Assembly (NCBI GenBank): GCA_946628865.1
Contig: CAMOXE010000096.1
Span: forward strand, 1-23,100
Direction of reading: 5' to 3'
Length of the DNA: 23,100 bases
Origin: an uncultured Clostridia bacterium
GTDB taxonomy: Bacteria; Bacillota; Clostridia; Christensenellales; Borkfalkiaceae
Both the position numbers and the translations under genes were made by a program. Each line of letters starts with the position of its first letter. Position 1 is the stretch's first letter. Below the pieces are notes generated by a model. It was not told the DNA's origin and searched no databases. It saw only the letters and a program-made list of their open reading frames with translations. Shown piece after piece: positions 7,845 to 16,644 of this stretch.

Positions 7845-9600
7845 TTTCTCCCTCCGCAGCCAATGCCTTGAGTTCTTTCGTGAGTTCCGCCTCGATGTCG
7901 TCGAAACTTCCTATCGCGCTCTCTTCCAAGTATTTCGCTCTGCCGATTTTTTCCTTCGCGGGACAGTTTATAACTTCGTCCAGGTCCGCATACGCCGCCA
8001 CAGCCTCGTTGCCGAGTTCGTAGAAAAGTTTGATAAGTTTGAGCATTCTGTACTGCTTGTCGAGCGAAGTGTAAGTATCCGTTTCGTGGAACGCGTTCTG
8101 ATGCAGATAATCCTCTCTTATCATTTTCGCGGTTTCCATAGTCATTCTGTCCTTGTACGACAAAGCGTCCATGCCGACGAGACGGACTATCTCGTCGAGG
8201 TTAGCCTCTTCTTGCAGGATATTCATTATGAAGGAACGGAGTTCCATAAAGTCCTCGCCGACGTTCTCGGCATACCACGCGCCTATATTATCCGCGTATA
8301 GCGAATAACTTATCAGCCAGTCGATCGCAGGGAAATGACGCCTGTACGCGAGTTGCGCCGACAAGCCCCAGAAAACCTTTACTATTCTTAAAGTAGCCTG
8401 AGATACCGGCTCCGAAAGGTCGCCGCCCGGAGGCGAAACCGCGCCGATTGCCGTTACCGAACCGAATTTATCTTCCGAGCCTAAAACCTTGACGATCCCG
8501 GCGCGCTCGTAAAACTCGGCAAGCCTCGACGAGAGATACGCGGGGTAACCTTCGTCGCCCGGCATTTCTTCAAGTCTGCCGCTCATTTCTCTCAGCGCCT
8601 CCGCCCAACGCGAGGACGAATCCGCCATTATCGCCACGCTGTAGCCCATATCTCTGAAATATTCCGCAACGGTTATTCCCGTATATATCGACGCCTCTCT
8701 CGCCGCAACCGGCATGTCCGAAGTGTTCGCTATAAGCACCGTCCTCTTCATAAGCGGCTCGCCGGTTTTCGGATCGACGAGTTCCGGGAATTCGTTTAAA
8801 ACGTCCGTCATCTCGTTGCCGCGCTCGCCGCAACCGACGTATACTATTATCTCCGCGTCCGCCCACTTGGCGAGTTGGTGCTGGACCACCGTCTTTCCGC
8901 TGCCGAACGGTCCCGGAACGGCGGCAACGCCGCCTTTCGCTATCGGGAAAAGAGTGTCTATAACTCTCTGACCCGTTACCATAGGCATGGACGGCGAAGT
9001 CTTTGACTTGTACGGTCTCGGCTTTCTTACCGGCCATCTCGTAAGCATGCAAACGGGCTTGTCGCCGTCGGCGGTCTCTATCGTCGCGACGGTTTCGGTC
9101 ACGTTGAAATCACCCTCCGAAATCGTACGTATCTTGCCCTTTAAGCCGTGAGGGAGCATTATTTTATGAAGTACTATCGGCGTTTCCTGCACCGTACCCA
9201 AAACGTCGCCCGGCTCAACGTATTCGCCGGGTTTTTTTACGGGCGTGAAGTGCCAGCGCTTTTCGTGGTCGATATTGTCCACTTTTATGCCGCGGGTTAT
9301 TCTGTCGCCGTATTTTTGTACTATCTTAGCCAGCGGACGCTGTATTCCGTCGAATATACCCTCGATAAGTCCCGGGGCGAGTTCGACAGAAAGCGGCATG
9401 CCGGTAGACACAACTTCGTCGCCGACTCCAAGCCCCGAAGTCTCTTCGTATACCTGTATGGACGCGCGATCGCCGCGGAGTTCGATAACCTCGCCTATAA
9501 GTTGTTTTTCGCCGACTTTTACGACGTCGTACATCTTTACGTCCTGCATATTCTCCGCAACTATCAGCGGTCCGGAAACCTTTACGATTCTTCCCTGCAT
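7837..9600 (-). CDS. ntpA: V-type ATP synthase catalytic subunit A
   Basis: Catalytic head subunit that hydrolyses or makes ATP. 587 residues. The P-loop is GPFGSGKT (residues 230-237), and the catalytic Glu region is GCGERGNEM about 20 residues later. The V/A-specific bulge domain lies in front of the P-loop (about 110-190), and DSSSRWAEALRE and SPPGGDLSEPV are conserved nucleotide-site segments. The start ATG shares one base with the stop of subunit F (TAATG at 9600), so the two are coupled. Confidence 0.97.
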   Translation of the reverse strand: MQGRIVKVSGPLIVAENMQDVKMYDVVKVGEKQLIGEVIELRGDRASIQVYEETSGLGVGDEVVSTGMPLSVELAPGLIEGIFDGIQRPLAKIVQKYGDRITRGIKVDNIDHEKRWHFTPVKKPGEYVEPGDVLGTVQETPIVLHKIMLPHGLKGKIRTISEGDFNVTETVATIETADGDKPVCMLTRWPVRKPRPYKSKTSPSMPMVTGQRVIDTLFPIAKGGVAAVPGPFGSGKTVVQHQLAKWADAEIIVYVGCGERGNEMTDVLNEFPELVDPKTGEPLMKRTVLIANTSDMPVAAREASIYTGITVAEYFRDMGYSVAIMADSSSRWAEALREMSGRLEEMPGDEGYPAYLSSRLAEFYERAGIVKVLGSEDKFGSVTAIGAVSPPGGDLSEPVSQATLRIVKVFWGLSAQLAYRRHFPAIDWLISYSLYADNIGAWYAENVGEDFMELRSFIMNILQEEANLDEIVRLVGMDALSYKDRMTMETAKMIREDYLHQNAFHETDTYTSLDKQYRMLKLIKLFYELGNEAVAAYADLDEVINCPAKEKIGRAKYLEESAIGSFDDIEAELTKELKALAAEGENV

Positions 9601-9926
9601 TATCTTTCCTCTCTCTGAAATAATATGTCTACGCCCAGAGCGCGTTCCATTTGTTCTTTCATTTTCGTCTTGGCGTAACCCGTCGAGCCGTTCTCGCCCG
9701 GCACGGGTACTATTATCGGGTATGCCGATTCGTTCATTCTGTTTATTAAATCGTCGAGGCCTTCCGCTAAATCGTCAGTCAAAAATATCACGCTATACGA
9801 CGGAGCGATTTTTTTAAGCGTAGCGCGCGCCTTTGGCTCGTCGTCGCAAACGTAAGCGTCGACGCCGCCGGCTTTGAACGCCAAAACGCCGTCGCCCCTG
9901 CCGATTATCGCGGTCTTACCCTTCAT
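9600..9926 (-). CDS. ntpG: V-type ATP synthase subunit F
   Basis: Small rotor subunit that binds subunit D in the central stalk. 108 residues, the usual size. The N-terminal GDGVLAFKAGGVDAYV and the middle YSVIFLTDDLAEGL fit the alpha/beta fold of the family, and the final ALGVDIL is typical of the C-terminal end. In Enterococcus the same protein is named NtpG. It overlaps subunit C by 11 bases and subunit A by one base, within the unbroken operon. Confidence 0.93.
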   Translation of the reverse strand: MKGKTAIIGRGDGVLAFKAGGVDAYVCDDEPKARATLKKIAPSYSVIFLTDDLAEGLDDLINRMNESAYPIIVPVPGENGSTGYAKTKMKEQMERALGVDILFQREER

Positions 9927-10875
9927 ATCCGCTCCTTAGCCTCCTCTTTATATCCTCGCTTTCAGCGCCGCTGAGTTTCCCCGCAAGCACTATCCTCGCG
10001 TTTCTTATTTCCGCGTATTTATAATAGGTATAAAGCAATATCGGGGTTATCCCCTCGCTTGCAAATCTCTTTTCCTTTAATTTATCCATTGCGAAATCGT
10101 CCGCCGCAAGCTCGAATTTAAGGAGAGATTTACCCTCTTTCTTTTCGGAAATTCCCTTTTTTAAAAGTTCGAAGTAATCCGTGAACTTGAGCGCCGAAAG
10201 CGCTTTTTCCTCTTTGCCGGAAGTTATAAGGTCGAGAGTTTTAAACGCTATCTTTCCGCCGGGTACATATTCGCAAGCCGCCGCTTTTAAGTCGCCGCTA
10301 CGAAGCGCGACAGACAAATTCAAAGCGTCTATCTCGTGAACGATAAACTCTTTCCACTCCTTGCCGTAGACGGTCTTTTTCATATACGCGTAGTAGGCGC
10401 GTTTAAAAAGCGCGCTGAGCGCTCTTCCCGTAGCCTCTCCGCTTGTGAACAAGCGCGCCCCGTCGTCTATTGCCGAGGCTATAGGCGCGTAAACGGAGAT
10501 TTTTTTGCCGTTTATATACTCTTTCAGATCGCTTATTCCGATAAGCCCCTCGGGCATAAAACCGACTTCGGGCGCGTCGGCGAACTTTACCCTGAGGGCG
10601 TATTCCGCGTTGAAAAAATCGTATTTCGCCGCGACGGCGCGCAAAAACTTCTCGGTGGGCGAATACTTCTTTAAAAAACCGAAGTATTCTTCCCACAAAG
10701 CGATCGCGAGTTTTTCGTACTCCGACGGCTCGGTTTCCCCGTCCGCCGCAACGCCGAATAAAATTTTAACGGCGTCTTGGAAACTCTCGCTGTCCGCCGC
10801 TTGCAAAAACGCGCGCTTTGGTATGAGATTTTTTTCTCTCGACTTTATAAGTCCGTTTACGAATACCGCGTCCAT
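9916..10875 (-). CDS. ntpC: V-type ATP synthase subunit C
   Basis: Funnel-shaped all-helical subunit that joins the central stalk to the K ring. I start it at the ATG at 10875 (319 residues, beginning MDAVFVNGLIKSREKNLI), because this resembles the usual N-terminus and forms a TGATG overlap with the subunit E stop. A longer frame to 10932 would add 19 unlike residues inside gene E. The sequence is mostly amphipathic helix with AEIRNARIVLAGKLSG near the end, the conserved C-terminal signature that precedes the RLR motif. Overall identity to family members is expected to be low, as is usual for this subunit. Confidence 0.92.
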   Translation of the reverse strand: MDAVFVNGLIKSREKNLIPKRAFLQAADSESFQDAVKILFGVAADGETEPSEYEKLAIALWEEYFGFLKKYSPTEKFLRAVAAKYDFFNAEYALRVKFADAPEVGFMPEGLIGISDLKEYINGKKISVYAPIASAIDDGARLFTSGEATGRALSALFKRAYYAYMKKTVYGKEWKEFIVHEIDALNLSVALRSGDLKAAACEYVPGGKIAFKTLDLITSGKEEKALSALKFTDYFELLKKGISEKKEGKSLLKFELAADDFAMDKLKEKRFASEGITPILLYTYYKYAEIRNARIVLAGKLSGAESEDIKRRLRSGYEG

Positions 10876-11468
10876 CAGCCAAACAGTTCGGCGGCGACTT
10901 CCGCCTCCGTACTCTCCCTCGCCGCGGCGCAAAGCGCGGCAAAACTCAAGTCTTTATCGCAGGTTTTACCCGAAAGCACGATTCCGCCGTTAAACTTGCC
11001 GCCGCCTGTCGCCTTTATTCCCAAAGCCTTCGCGGAGGCAAGCGCCTCGACTTCTTCCGCGCTTGCCGGACAGTTCGCCGCAAGCACCGCCGTTTCGCCC
11101 CTTTCGGCGTATTTTGAAATGAGCCTGTCCGCCAAAGCCAAAAATTCGGCTTTAGTCGTTTTGTTCAGTTTTTGTACGACGCGAAGATACACGGTTTCGA
11201 CGATGCTTTGCTTTGCCCCGAGCAATATCTTCTTCTCTTCTATCGCCCCGAGCGTGCGTTTGCCGCGAAGTATATCGTTTGCCGCCGTCTCCGCCGATAA
11301 ACGCTGCTTTTCGGCGTATTCCGCCGCCTGCCGCGTCGCCGCGGCTATAGTCTCTTCGGCGTACTTTTCCGCGTCGGATATTATCTTTTCAGCCTCCGCT
11401 CTGCCGCCCGATTTTATGCGCTCCACGAGCGCGTCGCCGGTAGCGGAAGTCAAATTTACGTTTTCCAT
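10875..11468 (-). CDS. ntpE: V-type ATP synthase subunit E
   Basis: Peripheral stalk subunit that with the G/H subunit holds the head against rotation. 197 residues. The N-terminal half is a long Ala/Glu/Lys helix (RAEAEKIISDAEKYAEETI) predicted to form a coiled coil, and the C-terminal half is the globular domain ending in KFNGGIVLSGKT. It starts 2 bases after the subunit K stop and shares one base with the subunit C start. Confidence 0.93.
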   Translation of the reverse strand: MENVNLTSATGDALVERIKSGGRAEAEKIISDAEKYAEETIAAATRQAAEYAEKQRLSAETAANDILRGKRTLGAIEEKKILLGAKQSIVETVYLRVVQKLNKTTKAEFLALADRLISKYAERGETAVLAANCPASAEEVEALASAKALGIKATGGGKFNGGIVLSGKTCDKDLSFAALCAAARESTEAEVAAELFG

Positions 11469-11470
11469 TT

Positions 11471-11905
11471 TTATATCATTATGCCGAGTACGAGCGCAAG
11501 TATCGCGTAGAACTCTACCATCGCCGGGAACAAGACGTATTTACCCGAGCCTTCACTGTTTTTGCCGATAGCGTATATGCACGCCGTGGCGGTCTTGCCC
11601 TGAAATATTGCCGACGCCATGCCGGTTACGCCCAAGCCTATGAGCGCGCCGAACGCTATCCAGCCCGCCGAAGTCGCCGTAATCGCCGTTACCGTACCCA
11701 ATTTCATTACCGCAAGTACGAATCCGTAAATACCTTGCGTAGCGGGCAATAACGCGAGTACGAGAACTTTAGAAAATTTCTTTCCGTCCTCCGCAATTAC
11801 GCCTGCCGCCGCAGAACCGGTCTTGTAAAGACCGAAAGCAGAACCCACACCGCACAAAATCATGCACAGAGCCAATCCGATAGTACCTATTGCAGCACCT
11901 TCCAT
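11471..11905 (-). CDS. ntpK: V-type ATP synthase subunit K (c-ring), predicted sodium type
   Basis: Membrane rotor subunit carrying the transported ion. 144 residues, four transmembrane helices, a duplicated hairpin as in Enterococcus hirae NtpK. Helix 2 has LLPATQGIYG (residues 52-61), helix 3 ends in FQGKTA (Q102) and helix 4 has AMVEFYAIL (E131). L53, T56, Q57, Q102 and E131 line up with the E. hirae sodium ligands L61, T64, Q65, Q110 and E139, with identical spacing between them. The first hairpin has no Glu, so there is one ion site per four helices. A GGAGGAAT ribosome site precedes the ATG. Sodium specificity is inferred from these residues. Confidence 0.96.
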   Translation of the reverse strand: MEGAAIGTIGLALCMILCGVGSAFGLYKTGSAAAGVIAEDGKKFSKVLVLALLPATQGIYGFVLAVMKLGTVTAITATSAGWIAFGALIGLGVTGMASAIFQGKTATACIYAIGKNSEGSGKYVLFPAMVEFYAILALVLGIMI

Positions 11906-11932
11906 GTTTTTATTCCTCCGAATATAATTGTC

Positions 11933-13945
11933 TTATTTATTTAAAACGGCTTGATTGTCCGCTTTGAAATACAAATGTTCGCGTTTTAAGCCGAACGGCG
12001 AGAAAAGTTCGCCCTCGCCCTCGTAAAACTTGCCGTAAAACTCGACATATTGAAGTCTTGCGTCGTGGATATACGCGCCGAGAAGGTTTATCGCGAGGTT
12101 GAAGAGGTTTCCGACCACTATCAACACTACGCCCGCGATTTTTCCGCCGAAACCGAGCGGGAACAACATCCCGATAGCCAAAGTGTTCGTAAATATCGAG
12201 GCGATCTGCGCGCCCGACAGCATAAGTCCGTAAAGACGGGCGTAACTCAATATGTCCGAAACGTAGTTTATCAATCCGTAAAGCGAAGTGAACGGCTTTA
12301 TTATCTTGCCTGCGCCCTTTTCGCCGATGCCGGAAGTCAAAATCCCGACCGCGAGCGCGCCGACGGCGACGTAGCCGCCGTAAGTAGACAACGAGGAATT
12401 ACCCGTCGCCATGCCGAACACGAACACTATCAGCGCAAACATCGCTATCGCCCATACTATTCCGTCGAAAACACCTTCTAAGTACTTCCTTCTCGAAAAA
12501 CTCTGCGCGGCTTTAAGCAAAAGCCCCACGCCGATCTGCGCCGTTCCTAGCGCTAAACACCACATAAGTATCGACGGAACGTTTATGCCCGCAACCGAGG
12601 TCATAGCCGAAATCTGGTCTAAATGCGCGGCGTAAAAGGCGTTGTAAGCCTCGCCGAGGTTATTTCTTAAAAGCGGAAAGCCAAGCCAACTGTCGAACAC
12701 CGCGCCGAAAATGACGGCGAATATCCCGCCGAAAGCGAACACTTTCGCCATGCGGTAAAGAGTAGTCCCCGCGCGTTGCTTTGCGGCGAATAGAAATCCG
12801 CCGACAAGCATAAGCAGTCCGTAACCGACGTCCGCCATTATGACGCCCATAAACAGCGAGAAGAAAAACGACATTACCGCGTTCGGATCGAGCGCTCCGT
12901 AAGCCGGCGAAGAATATAAATTCGTTACCGCCTCGAAGTTGGACACAACCTTGCCGTTTTTGGTCAAAGTGGGCGCAAACTCGTCGCGCGGAACTGTTTT
13001 AAACTCCATCGCCGCCGCGTCCGTGACGTTTTTTACCGCGGCGCTTACCGCATCCGCGCTCTCGGTCGGGACGTAAGCCTCGAGTAAAAACGCGGTCTCG
13101 GTCTTTCCGAATTGCTCCTCCGCCTCGGCTTTTTCTCCCGAAAACGCGAGGTAGTCGGAATATATCTTCAAATCCCTTATATCCTCGGCGTACTTCGCCT
13201 CGGACGAAATAAGTTCCTTTTCCTGACGCTTTAATGCGTTTTGTCTGAAATCGAGTTCGGCGATTTTATCTTTCGCCGTGTATTCCCCGTCGCATATAAA
13301 TCTCTTAAAGCCGAAAGACGATAAAATATCTTCCGCTGTTTTCTCGTCGGATTTCAAGTACACGGCGACGACCGCCGCCAAACCGCCGACCTTTTCAAAG
13401 ACCTCGAGCGCCACGCCCGCCTCGGACGCCGCAAGCGCGAGGCTTTCGGATTTTTCCGCGCCGACAGTACCGACCCGAACGCACGAATACGCCGTGTCGG
13501 CAAGCGCCGAAAACTTTAAGTTTATAGGTTTAAACGCACTATACTCCGCTTTTTTGGTTTTTAACGCGGAGATTTCAGAGTGAATTTCGGCTATTTTCGC
13601 CTCGCTGCTCTCGACGGATTTAAGTATCTCGAATATTTTTTCCGAATTGTTTTCAGACGCGAAAAACTCCGCCGCTGTTACGCCGAAACCGTCCTTGACG
13701 CCTATTTTCTCGCCTTTTTTTGCAAGGCTTTCGGCGGCGGCGTAAATTATCGCCGTCGCTTTTTCGACGCGCTCCCTTTCGGCGGCAAGGCTTTCCGTTC
13801 CCGCCGCGCTGCCGCGCGTCGTAAGGGCGTATTCTTTAGCGGAACGTATCTGCGCCGCGCCGCATTTTTGCAGTTCGTCGAGTATTGCGCTCTTATCCTT
13901 TTCAAGGGCGACGAGCGTTAAAACCGACATCTCGGCTACAGCCAT
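11933..13945 (-). CDS. ntpI: V-type ATP synthase subunit I (a subunit)
   Basis: Stator membrane subunit that forms the ion half-channels. 670 residues. The cytoplasmic N-terminal half (about 1-340) is rich in charged helices. The C-terminal half contains about eight transmembrane helices beginning at VMSFFFSLFMGVIMADVGYG, a family hallmark. SYARLYGLMLSGAQIA and AYIHDARLQYVEFYGKFYEG carry the conserved membrane arginines that interact with the ring carboxylate. The start shares a base with the G/H stop (TAATG) and has GGAGG upstream. The 27-base gap to subunit K is the largest in the operon and carries its own ribosome site, which may help produce the extra copies of K. Confidence 0.95.
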   Translation of the reverse strand: MAVAEMSVLTLVALEKDKSAILDELQKCGAAQIRSAKEYALTTRGSAAGTESLAAERERVEKATAIIYAAAESLAKKGEKIGVKDGFGVTAAEFFASENNSEKIFEILKSVESSEAKIAEIHSEISALKTKKAEYSAFKPINLKFSALADTAYSCVRVGTVGAEKSESLALAASEAGVALEVFEKVGGLAAVVAVYLKSDEKTAEDILSSFGFKRFICDGEYTAKDKIAELDFRQNALKRQEKELISSEAKYAEDIRDLKIYSDYLAFSGEKAEAEEQFGKTETAFLLEAYVPTESADAVSAAVKNVTDAAAMEFKTVPRDEFAPTLTKNGKVVSNFEAVTNLYSSPAYGALDPNAVMSFFFSLFMGVIMADVGYGLLMLVGGFLFAAKQRAGTTLYRMAKVFAFGGIFAVIFGAVFDSWLGFPLLRNNLGEAYNAFYAAHLDQISAMTSVAGINVPSILMWCLALGTAQIGVGLLLKAAQSFSRRKYLEGVFDGIVWAIAMFALIVFVFGMATGNSSLSTYGGYVAVGALAVGILTSGIGEKGAGKIIKPFTSLYGLINYVSDILSYARLYGLMLSGAQIASIFTNTLAIGMLFPLGFGGKIAGVVLIVVGNLFNLAINLLGAYIHDARLQYVEFYGKFYEGEGELFSPFGLKREHLYFKADNQAVLNK

Positions 13946-14289
13946 TAAAATCCTCCGCTTATTATCTCGCGCGCTATTTTTTCGGCGAGCATTTCCGCTT
14001 TTTTATCTAAATCGAGTTTCATAGCCTCGCCCGCCGCTAAGGCGTTATCGGTGGTCTTTTTGTATTCTTCTTCGGCGCGCATAGACGCGGACACCATTAA
14101 ATTCGACCGCACCGCTTTGGCGTTTTTCTTGGCGCTCGCAGTTATCTCCGCCGCGCGGCTCTCCGCGCCGAAACGGATTTCATCCGCGCGCGAGAGGGCT
14201 GCGTCTTTTTCTTTTTTTACGCGCTCTTCCGCTTCGCGAACCTTTTCCAAAACTTCCTCTATCATCTCTTTCTCCGAAAAAAAAGCCAT
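13945..14289 (-). CDS. ntpF: V-type ATP synthase subunit G/H (peripheral stalk)
   Basis: 114 residues, almost all charged heptad-type helix (EKVREAEERVKKEKDAAL, then AESRAAEITASAKKNAK), as in the stalk partner of subunit E. First gene of the operon, equivalent to NtpF in Enterococcus. I use the ATG at 14289. A GTG codon directly before it (14292) could also start. The ribosome site is weak (AAAGA about 9 bases upstream), unlike the GGAGG sites within the operon. The operon promoter lies about 55 bases upstream. Confidence 0.88.
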   Translation of the reverse strand: MAFFSEKEMIEEVLEKVREAEERVKKEKDAALSRADEIRFGAESRAAEITASAKKNAKAVRSNLMVSASMRAEEEYKKTTDNALAAGEAMKLDLDKKAEMLAEKIAREIISGGF

Positions 14290-14343
14290 CACAAAATTTC
14301 TTTATTTTTTTGCGACAGACTCCACCGATATTTATTTTAGTAT

Positions 14344-14372
14344 ATTATATACAATTATATCCGCTTTGTCAA
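14344..14372 (-). promoter_or_regulatory. Promoter of the V-type ATPase operon
   Basis: Minus-strand TTGACA (14372-14367) and TATAAT (14349-14344) are both consensus and 17 bases apart, giving a leader of about 50 bases. The -35 and following bases, TTGACAAAGCG, are identical to those of the DUF3592 gene promoter. Confidence 0.88.
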
Positions 14373-14404
14373 TTATTTTTAAGACGAATAATGCCGATTA
14401 ATAT

Positions 14405-14433
14405 TTTACAAAACTTATAAAATATGTTATAAT
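14405..14433 (+). promoter_or_regulatory. Promoter of the CNNM/patatin operon
   Basis: TTTACA (14405-14410) and TATAAT (14428-14433) with a 17-base spacer and a TGT extended -10 just before. It is divergent from, and close to, the ATPase operon promoter. Confidence 0.82.
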
Positions 14434-14461
14434 GACTATATTAATTATTCGGAGAATTTAA

Positions 14462-15730
14462 ATGGACCCCGACAGTTTTACGCTTTTTATAGTGCTTATG
14501 GTGATTCTTATCGCCTTTTCAGCGTTCTTTTCGGCTACCGAAACCGCTTATTCCTCGCTCAACAGAGCGAGGCTTAAAATCCGCGCGGAAAGCGAGAAAA
14601 GATCCGCTCGGCTGGCGCTGAAACTCGCCGACAATTACGATAAACTGCTTTTTACGATACTTATCGCAAACAATCTCGTAAACATACTGCTCGCAACCAT
14701 TTCAACCCTGTTCTTCTCTACGATAATCAAAAACGGCAGCGCGGCGACTACCGTCTCGACGGCGGTTACTACCGCGGCGGGACTTATCTTCCGCGAAATA
14801 ACGCCGAAAACGCTCGCGAAAGAGTTTCCCGAGAGTTTTGCCTGCGCGGCGAGTTATTTCATATACTTTTTCATGGTCGCGCTCTACCCCTTAAACCTAT
14901 TTTTTACGGGCTGGAAACTTCTGCTTAAGAAATTGTTCCGCTTTAAAGGCGACGACGTAATTACCGAAGAGGAACTTTTAAACTACGTCGAAGAGGCGAA
15001 CGAGGACGGAACTCTCGACCAAAACGAAACCGAACTCATTTCTTCGGCGATAGAGTTCAACGACTCGGAAGTGGGCGATATTCTCGTGCCGAGAGTGCAA
15101 ATGGTGGCGATCGACGTCGATACGCCGCTGTCGGAAATAAAAAAATTATTTTTCGACAACGGATTTTCGCGTTTGCCCGTATATAACGGCTCGATTGACA
15201 GCATAATAGGTATGATACACGAAAAAGACTTTTTCGAGGCGCTCGAGAAAGGCGCAAAAAACATAAAAGGCATAGTTACCACTATCGCTTTTGCGACCGA
15301 ACACATGAAAATTCCGGTACTTTTGAGGAGTATGCAACGCCAGCAGGTGCATATGGCGGTCGTGGTGGACGAGTACGGCGGAACGCTCGGGCTTGTAACT
15401 CTCGAGGATATTTTAGAGGAACTCGTCGGAGAGATCTGGGACGAACACGACGAAGTGGTAGACTATTTCAAAAAGACCGACGACAACGTCTATACGGTTG
15501 ACGGAAACGCCGAAAAAGAAGAGTTTTTCGAGTTGTTTTCGATTGCGGACGAGGAGTCGGACTCGAACACCGTCGGCGGCTGGATAGTGGAAAAGTGCGG
15601 GGATATACCGTCCCTCGGCTACACTTTCACTTATCAGAACCTCGAAATCGAGATAACAAAGCGAACGATCAAAAAGGTCTTGGAAATAAAAGTCAAAATA
15701 AACGAAAATAAAGGCGAAGATGAAGAATAA
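14462..15730 (+). CDS. CNNM/CBS/CorC-HlyC domain protein (hemolysin-family ion transporter)
   Basis: 422 residues. An N-terminal DUF21/CNNM transmembrane domain (about 1-190) has the typical FFSATETAYSSLNRARL start. A paired CBS domain follows (about 205-325: VPRVQMVAIDVDTPLSEIKK, then VVVDEYGGTLGLVTLEDILE) and a C-terminal CorC_HlyC domain (about 340-420) contains TVGGWIVEK. Relatives take part in magnesium, cobalt or sodium export at the membrane; the old name hemolysin is misleading. The start has GGAGAA five bases upstream. The stop overlaps the patatin start by 11 bases, so the two genes are co-translated. The ion carried is not evident. Confidence 0.92.
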   Translation: MDPDSFTLFIVLMVILIAFSAFFSATETAYSSLNRARLKIRAESEKRSARLALKLADNYDKLLFTILIANNLVNILLATISTLFFSTIIKNGSAATTVSTAVTTAAGLIFREITPKTLAKEFPESFACAASYFIYFFMVALYPLNLFFTGWKLLLKKLFRFKGDDVITEEELLNYVEEANEDGTLDQNETELISSAIEFNDSEVGDILVPRVQMVAIDVDTPLSEIKKLFFDNGFSRLPVYNGSIDSIIGMIHEKDFFEALEKGAKNIKGIVTTIAFATEHMKIPVLLRSMQRQQVHMAVVVDEYGGTLGLVTLEDILEELVGEIWDEHDEVVDYFKKTDDNVYTVDGNAEKEEFFELFSIADEESDSNTVGGWIVEKCGDIPSLGYTFTYQNLEIEITKRTIKKVLEIKVKINENKGEDEE

Positions 15731-16505
15731 AAAATTAGGTCTTGTATTAGGCTCGGGCGGCTCGCGCGGCATCGCGCACGTCGGGTTTTTGCAAGCCCTG
15801 GACACAAAGCGAAAAAAGGTGGCCGCGATTGCCGGGTGTTCTATGGGTCCGGTGGTCGGCGGGCTGTACAGTAGGGGCATGACGCCCGCGGAAATGCTTT
15901 CCGTAGTAAAAAAACTGAAAACGAGCGATATAGTGGACTTTTCTTTGGGCGGATTTTCGGGTAAATCTCTACTCAAAACCCAGAAAATGACCAATCTTTT
16001 GGATAGTCTGTTCGGCGGCGTCAAGTTTAAGGATTTAAAGACGAAGTTCATGTGCAACGCGTTTGATATAATCGAGGGAAAGCCCATATGGTTTTCGCGC
16101 GGCGACGTATCGAAAGCGGTACGCGCAAGTTCGTCGATACCGATAGTGTTCAAGCCCGTCGCCGACGGAAAGAGATTGCTCGTAGACGGCGGCGTAAAAA
16201 TTCGCATGCCGATAGAGGCGGTAAAGAAAATGGGCGCGGACGTCATCGTCGGCGTGGACGTACTCGGATCGCTTAGGAAAACTTTTAAAGACAACAATAT
16301 AATCGACCGCTCTTTAAGGATAATCGACGCGGTTGACTGGGCGATAACGAGCGAACGCTACGAAAAAAGCGAGTACGACCTCCTCCTCATGCCCGAACTC
16401 GGAGATATGAGCCAATATCTCGTCAAAGACCTCGTGTTCGCCTATGAAAAAGGCTACGAACTCGGAATACAAAACGCTGATAAAATCAAAGAACTTTTAA
16501 AATGA
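15720..16505 (+). CDS. Patatin-like phospholipase
   Basis: Predicted lipid acyl hydrolase. 261 residues. The oxyanion glycine loop is GSGGSRG (11-17), the nucleophile elbow is GCSMG with Ser41, and the catalytic Asp is D156 in VDGG, so the Ser/Asp dyad is complete. There is no signal peptide, so the enzyme is probably cytoplasmic and acts on membrane lipid, as in the RssA/YchK-type group it resembles. Cotranscribed with the CNNM protein, which suggests a shared membrane-related role (inference). It is followed by a clear terminator. Confidence 0.93.
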   Translation: MKNKKLGLVLGSGGSRGIAHVGFLQALDTKRKKVAAIAGCSMGPVVGGLYSRGMTPAEMLSVVKKLKTSDIVDFSLGGFSGKSLLKTQKMTNLLDSLFGGVKFKDLKTKFMCNAFDIIEGKPIWFSRGDVSKAVRASSSIPIVFKPVADGKRLLVDGGVKIRMPIEAVKKMGADVIVGVDVLGSLRKTFKDNNIIDRSLRIIDAVDWAITSERYEKSEYDLLLMPELGDMSQYLVKDLVFAYEKGYELGIQNADKIKELLK

Positions 16506-16515
16506 CAAACTGAAT

Positions 16516-16538
16516 GACCGATTAAATCGGTCTTTTTT
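16516..16538 (+). terminator. Intrinsic terminator after the patatin gene
   Basis: GACCGAT / ATCGGTC stem with a 3-base loop followed by TTTTTT, 11 bases after the stop codon. Confidence 0.9.
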
Positions 16539-16609
16539 GTTATAAAAAATCGAATAAAACCGCTAAAATTATATAGTTATGAGAAGACCTTTTATTTGCG
16601 TTTAATTAT

Positions 16610-16638
16610 TTGACAATATTTCTTCTTTATGTTAAAAT
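16610..16638 (+). promoter_or_regulatory. Promoter of the structured RNA/lipoprotein transcript
   Basis: TTGACA (16610-16615) and TAAAAT (16633-16638) with a 17-base spacer. The expected start at about 16645 coincides with the first base of the RNA's closing helix. Confidence 0.82.
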
Positions 16639-16644
16639 AAATGA

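Noticed and set aside
7561..8301. 246-residue plus-strand frame opposite ATPase subunits B and A
   Set aside because: Shadow of conserved genes, Ser/Pro/Thr-rich then Phe/Arg-rich, no motif or ribosome site.
10777..11571. 264-residue plus-strand frame opposite subunits C, E and K
   Set aside because: Low-complexity Ala/Ser composition, antisense to the operon, no start signal.
15413..16297. 294-residue minus-strand frame opposite the CNNM and patatin genes
   Set aside because: Both plus-strand genes have complete catalytic or domain motifs; the antisense frame has none.
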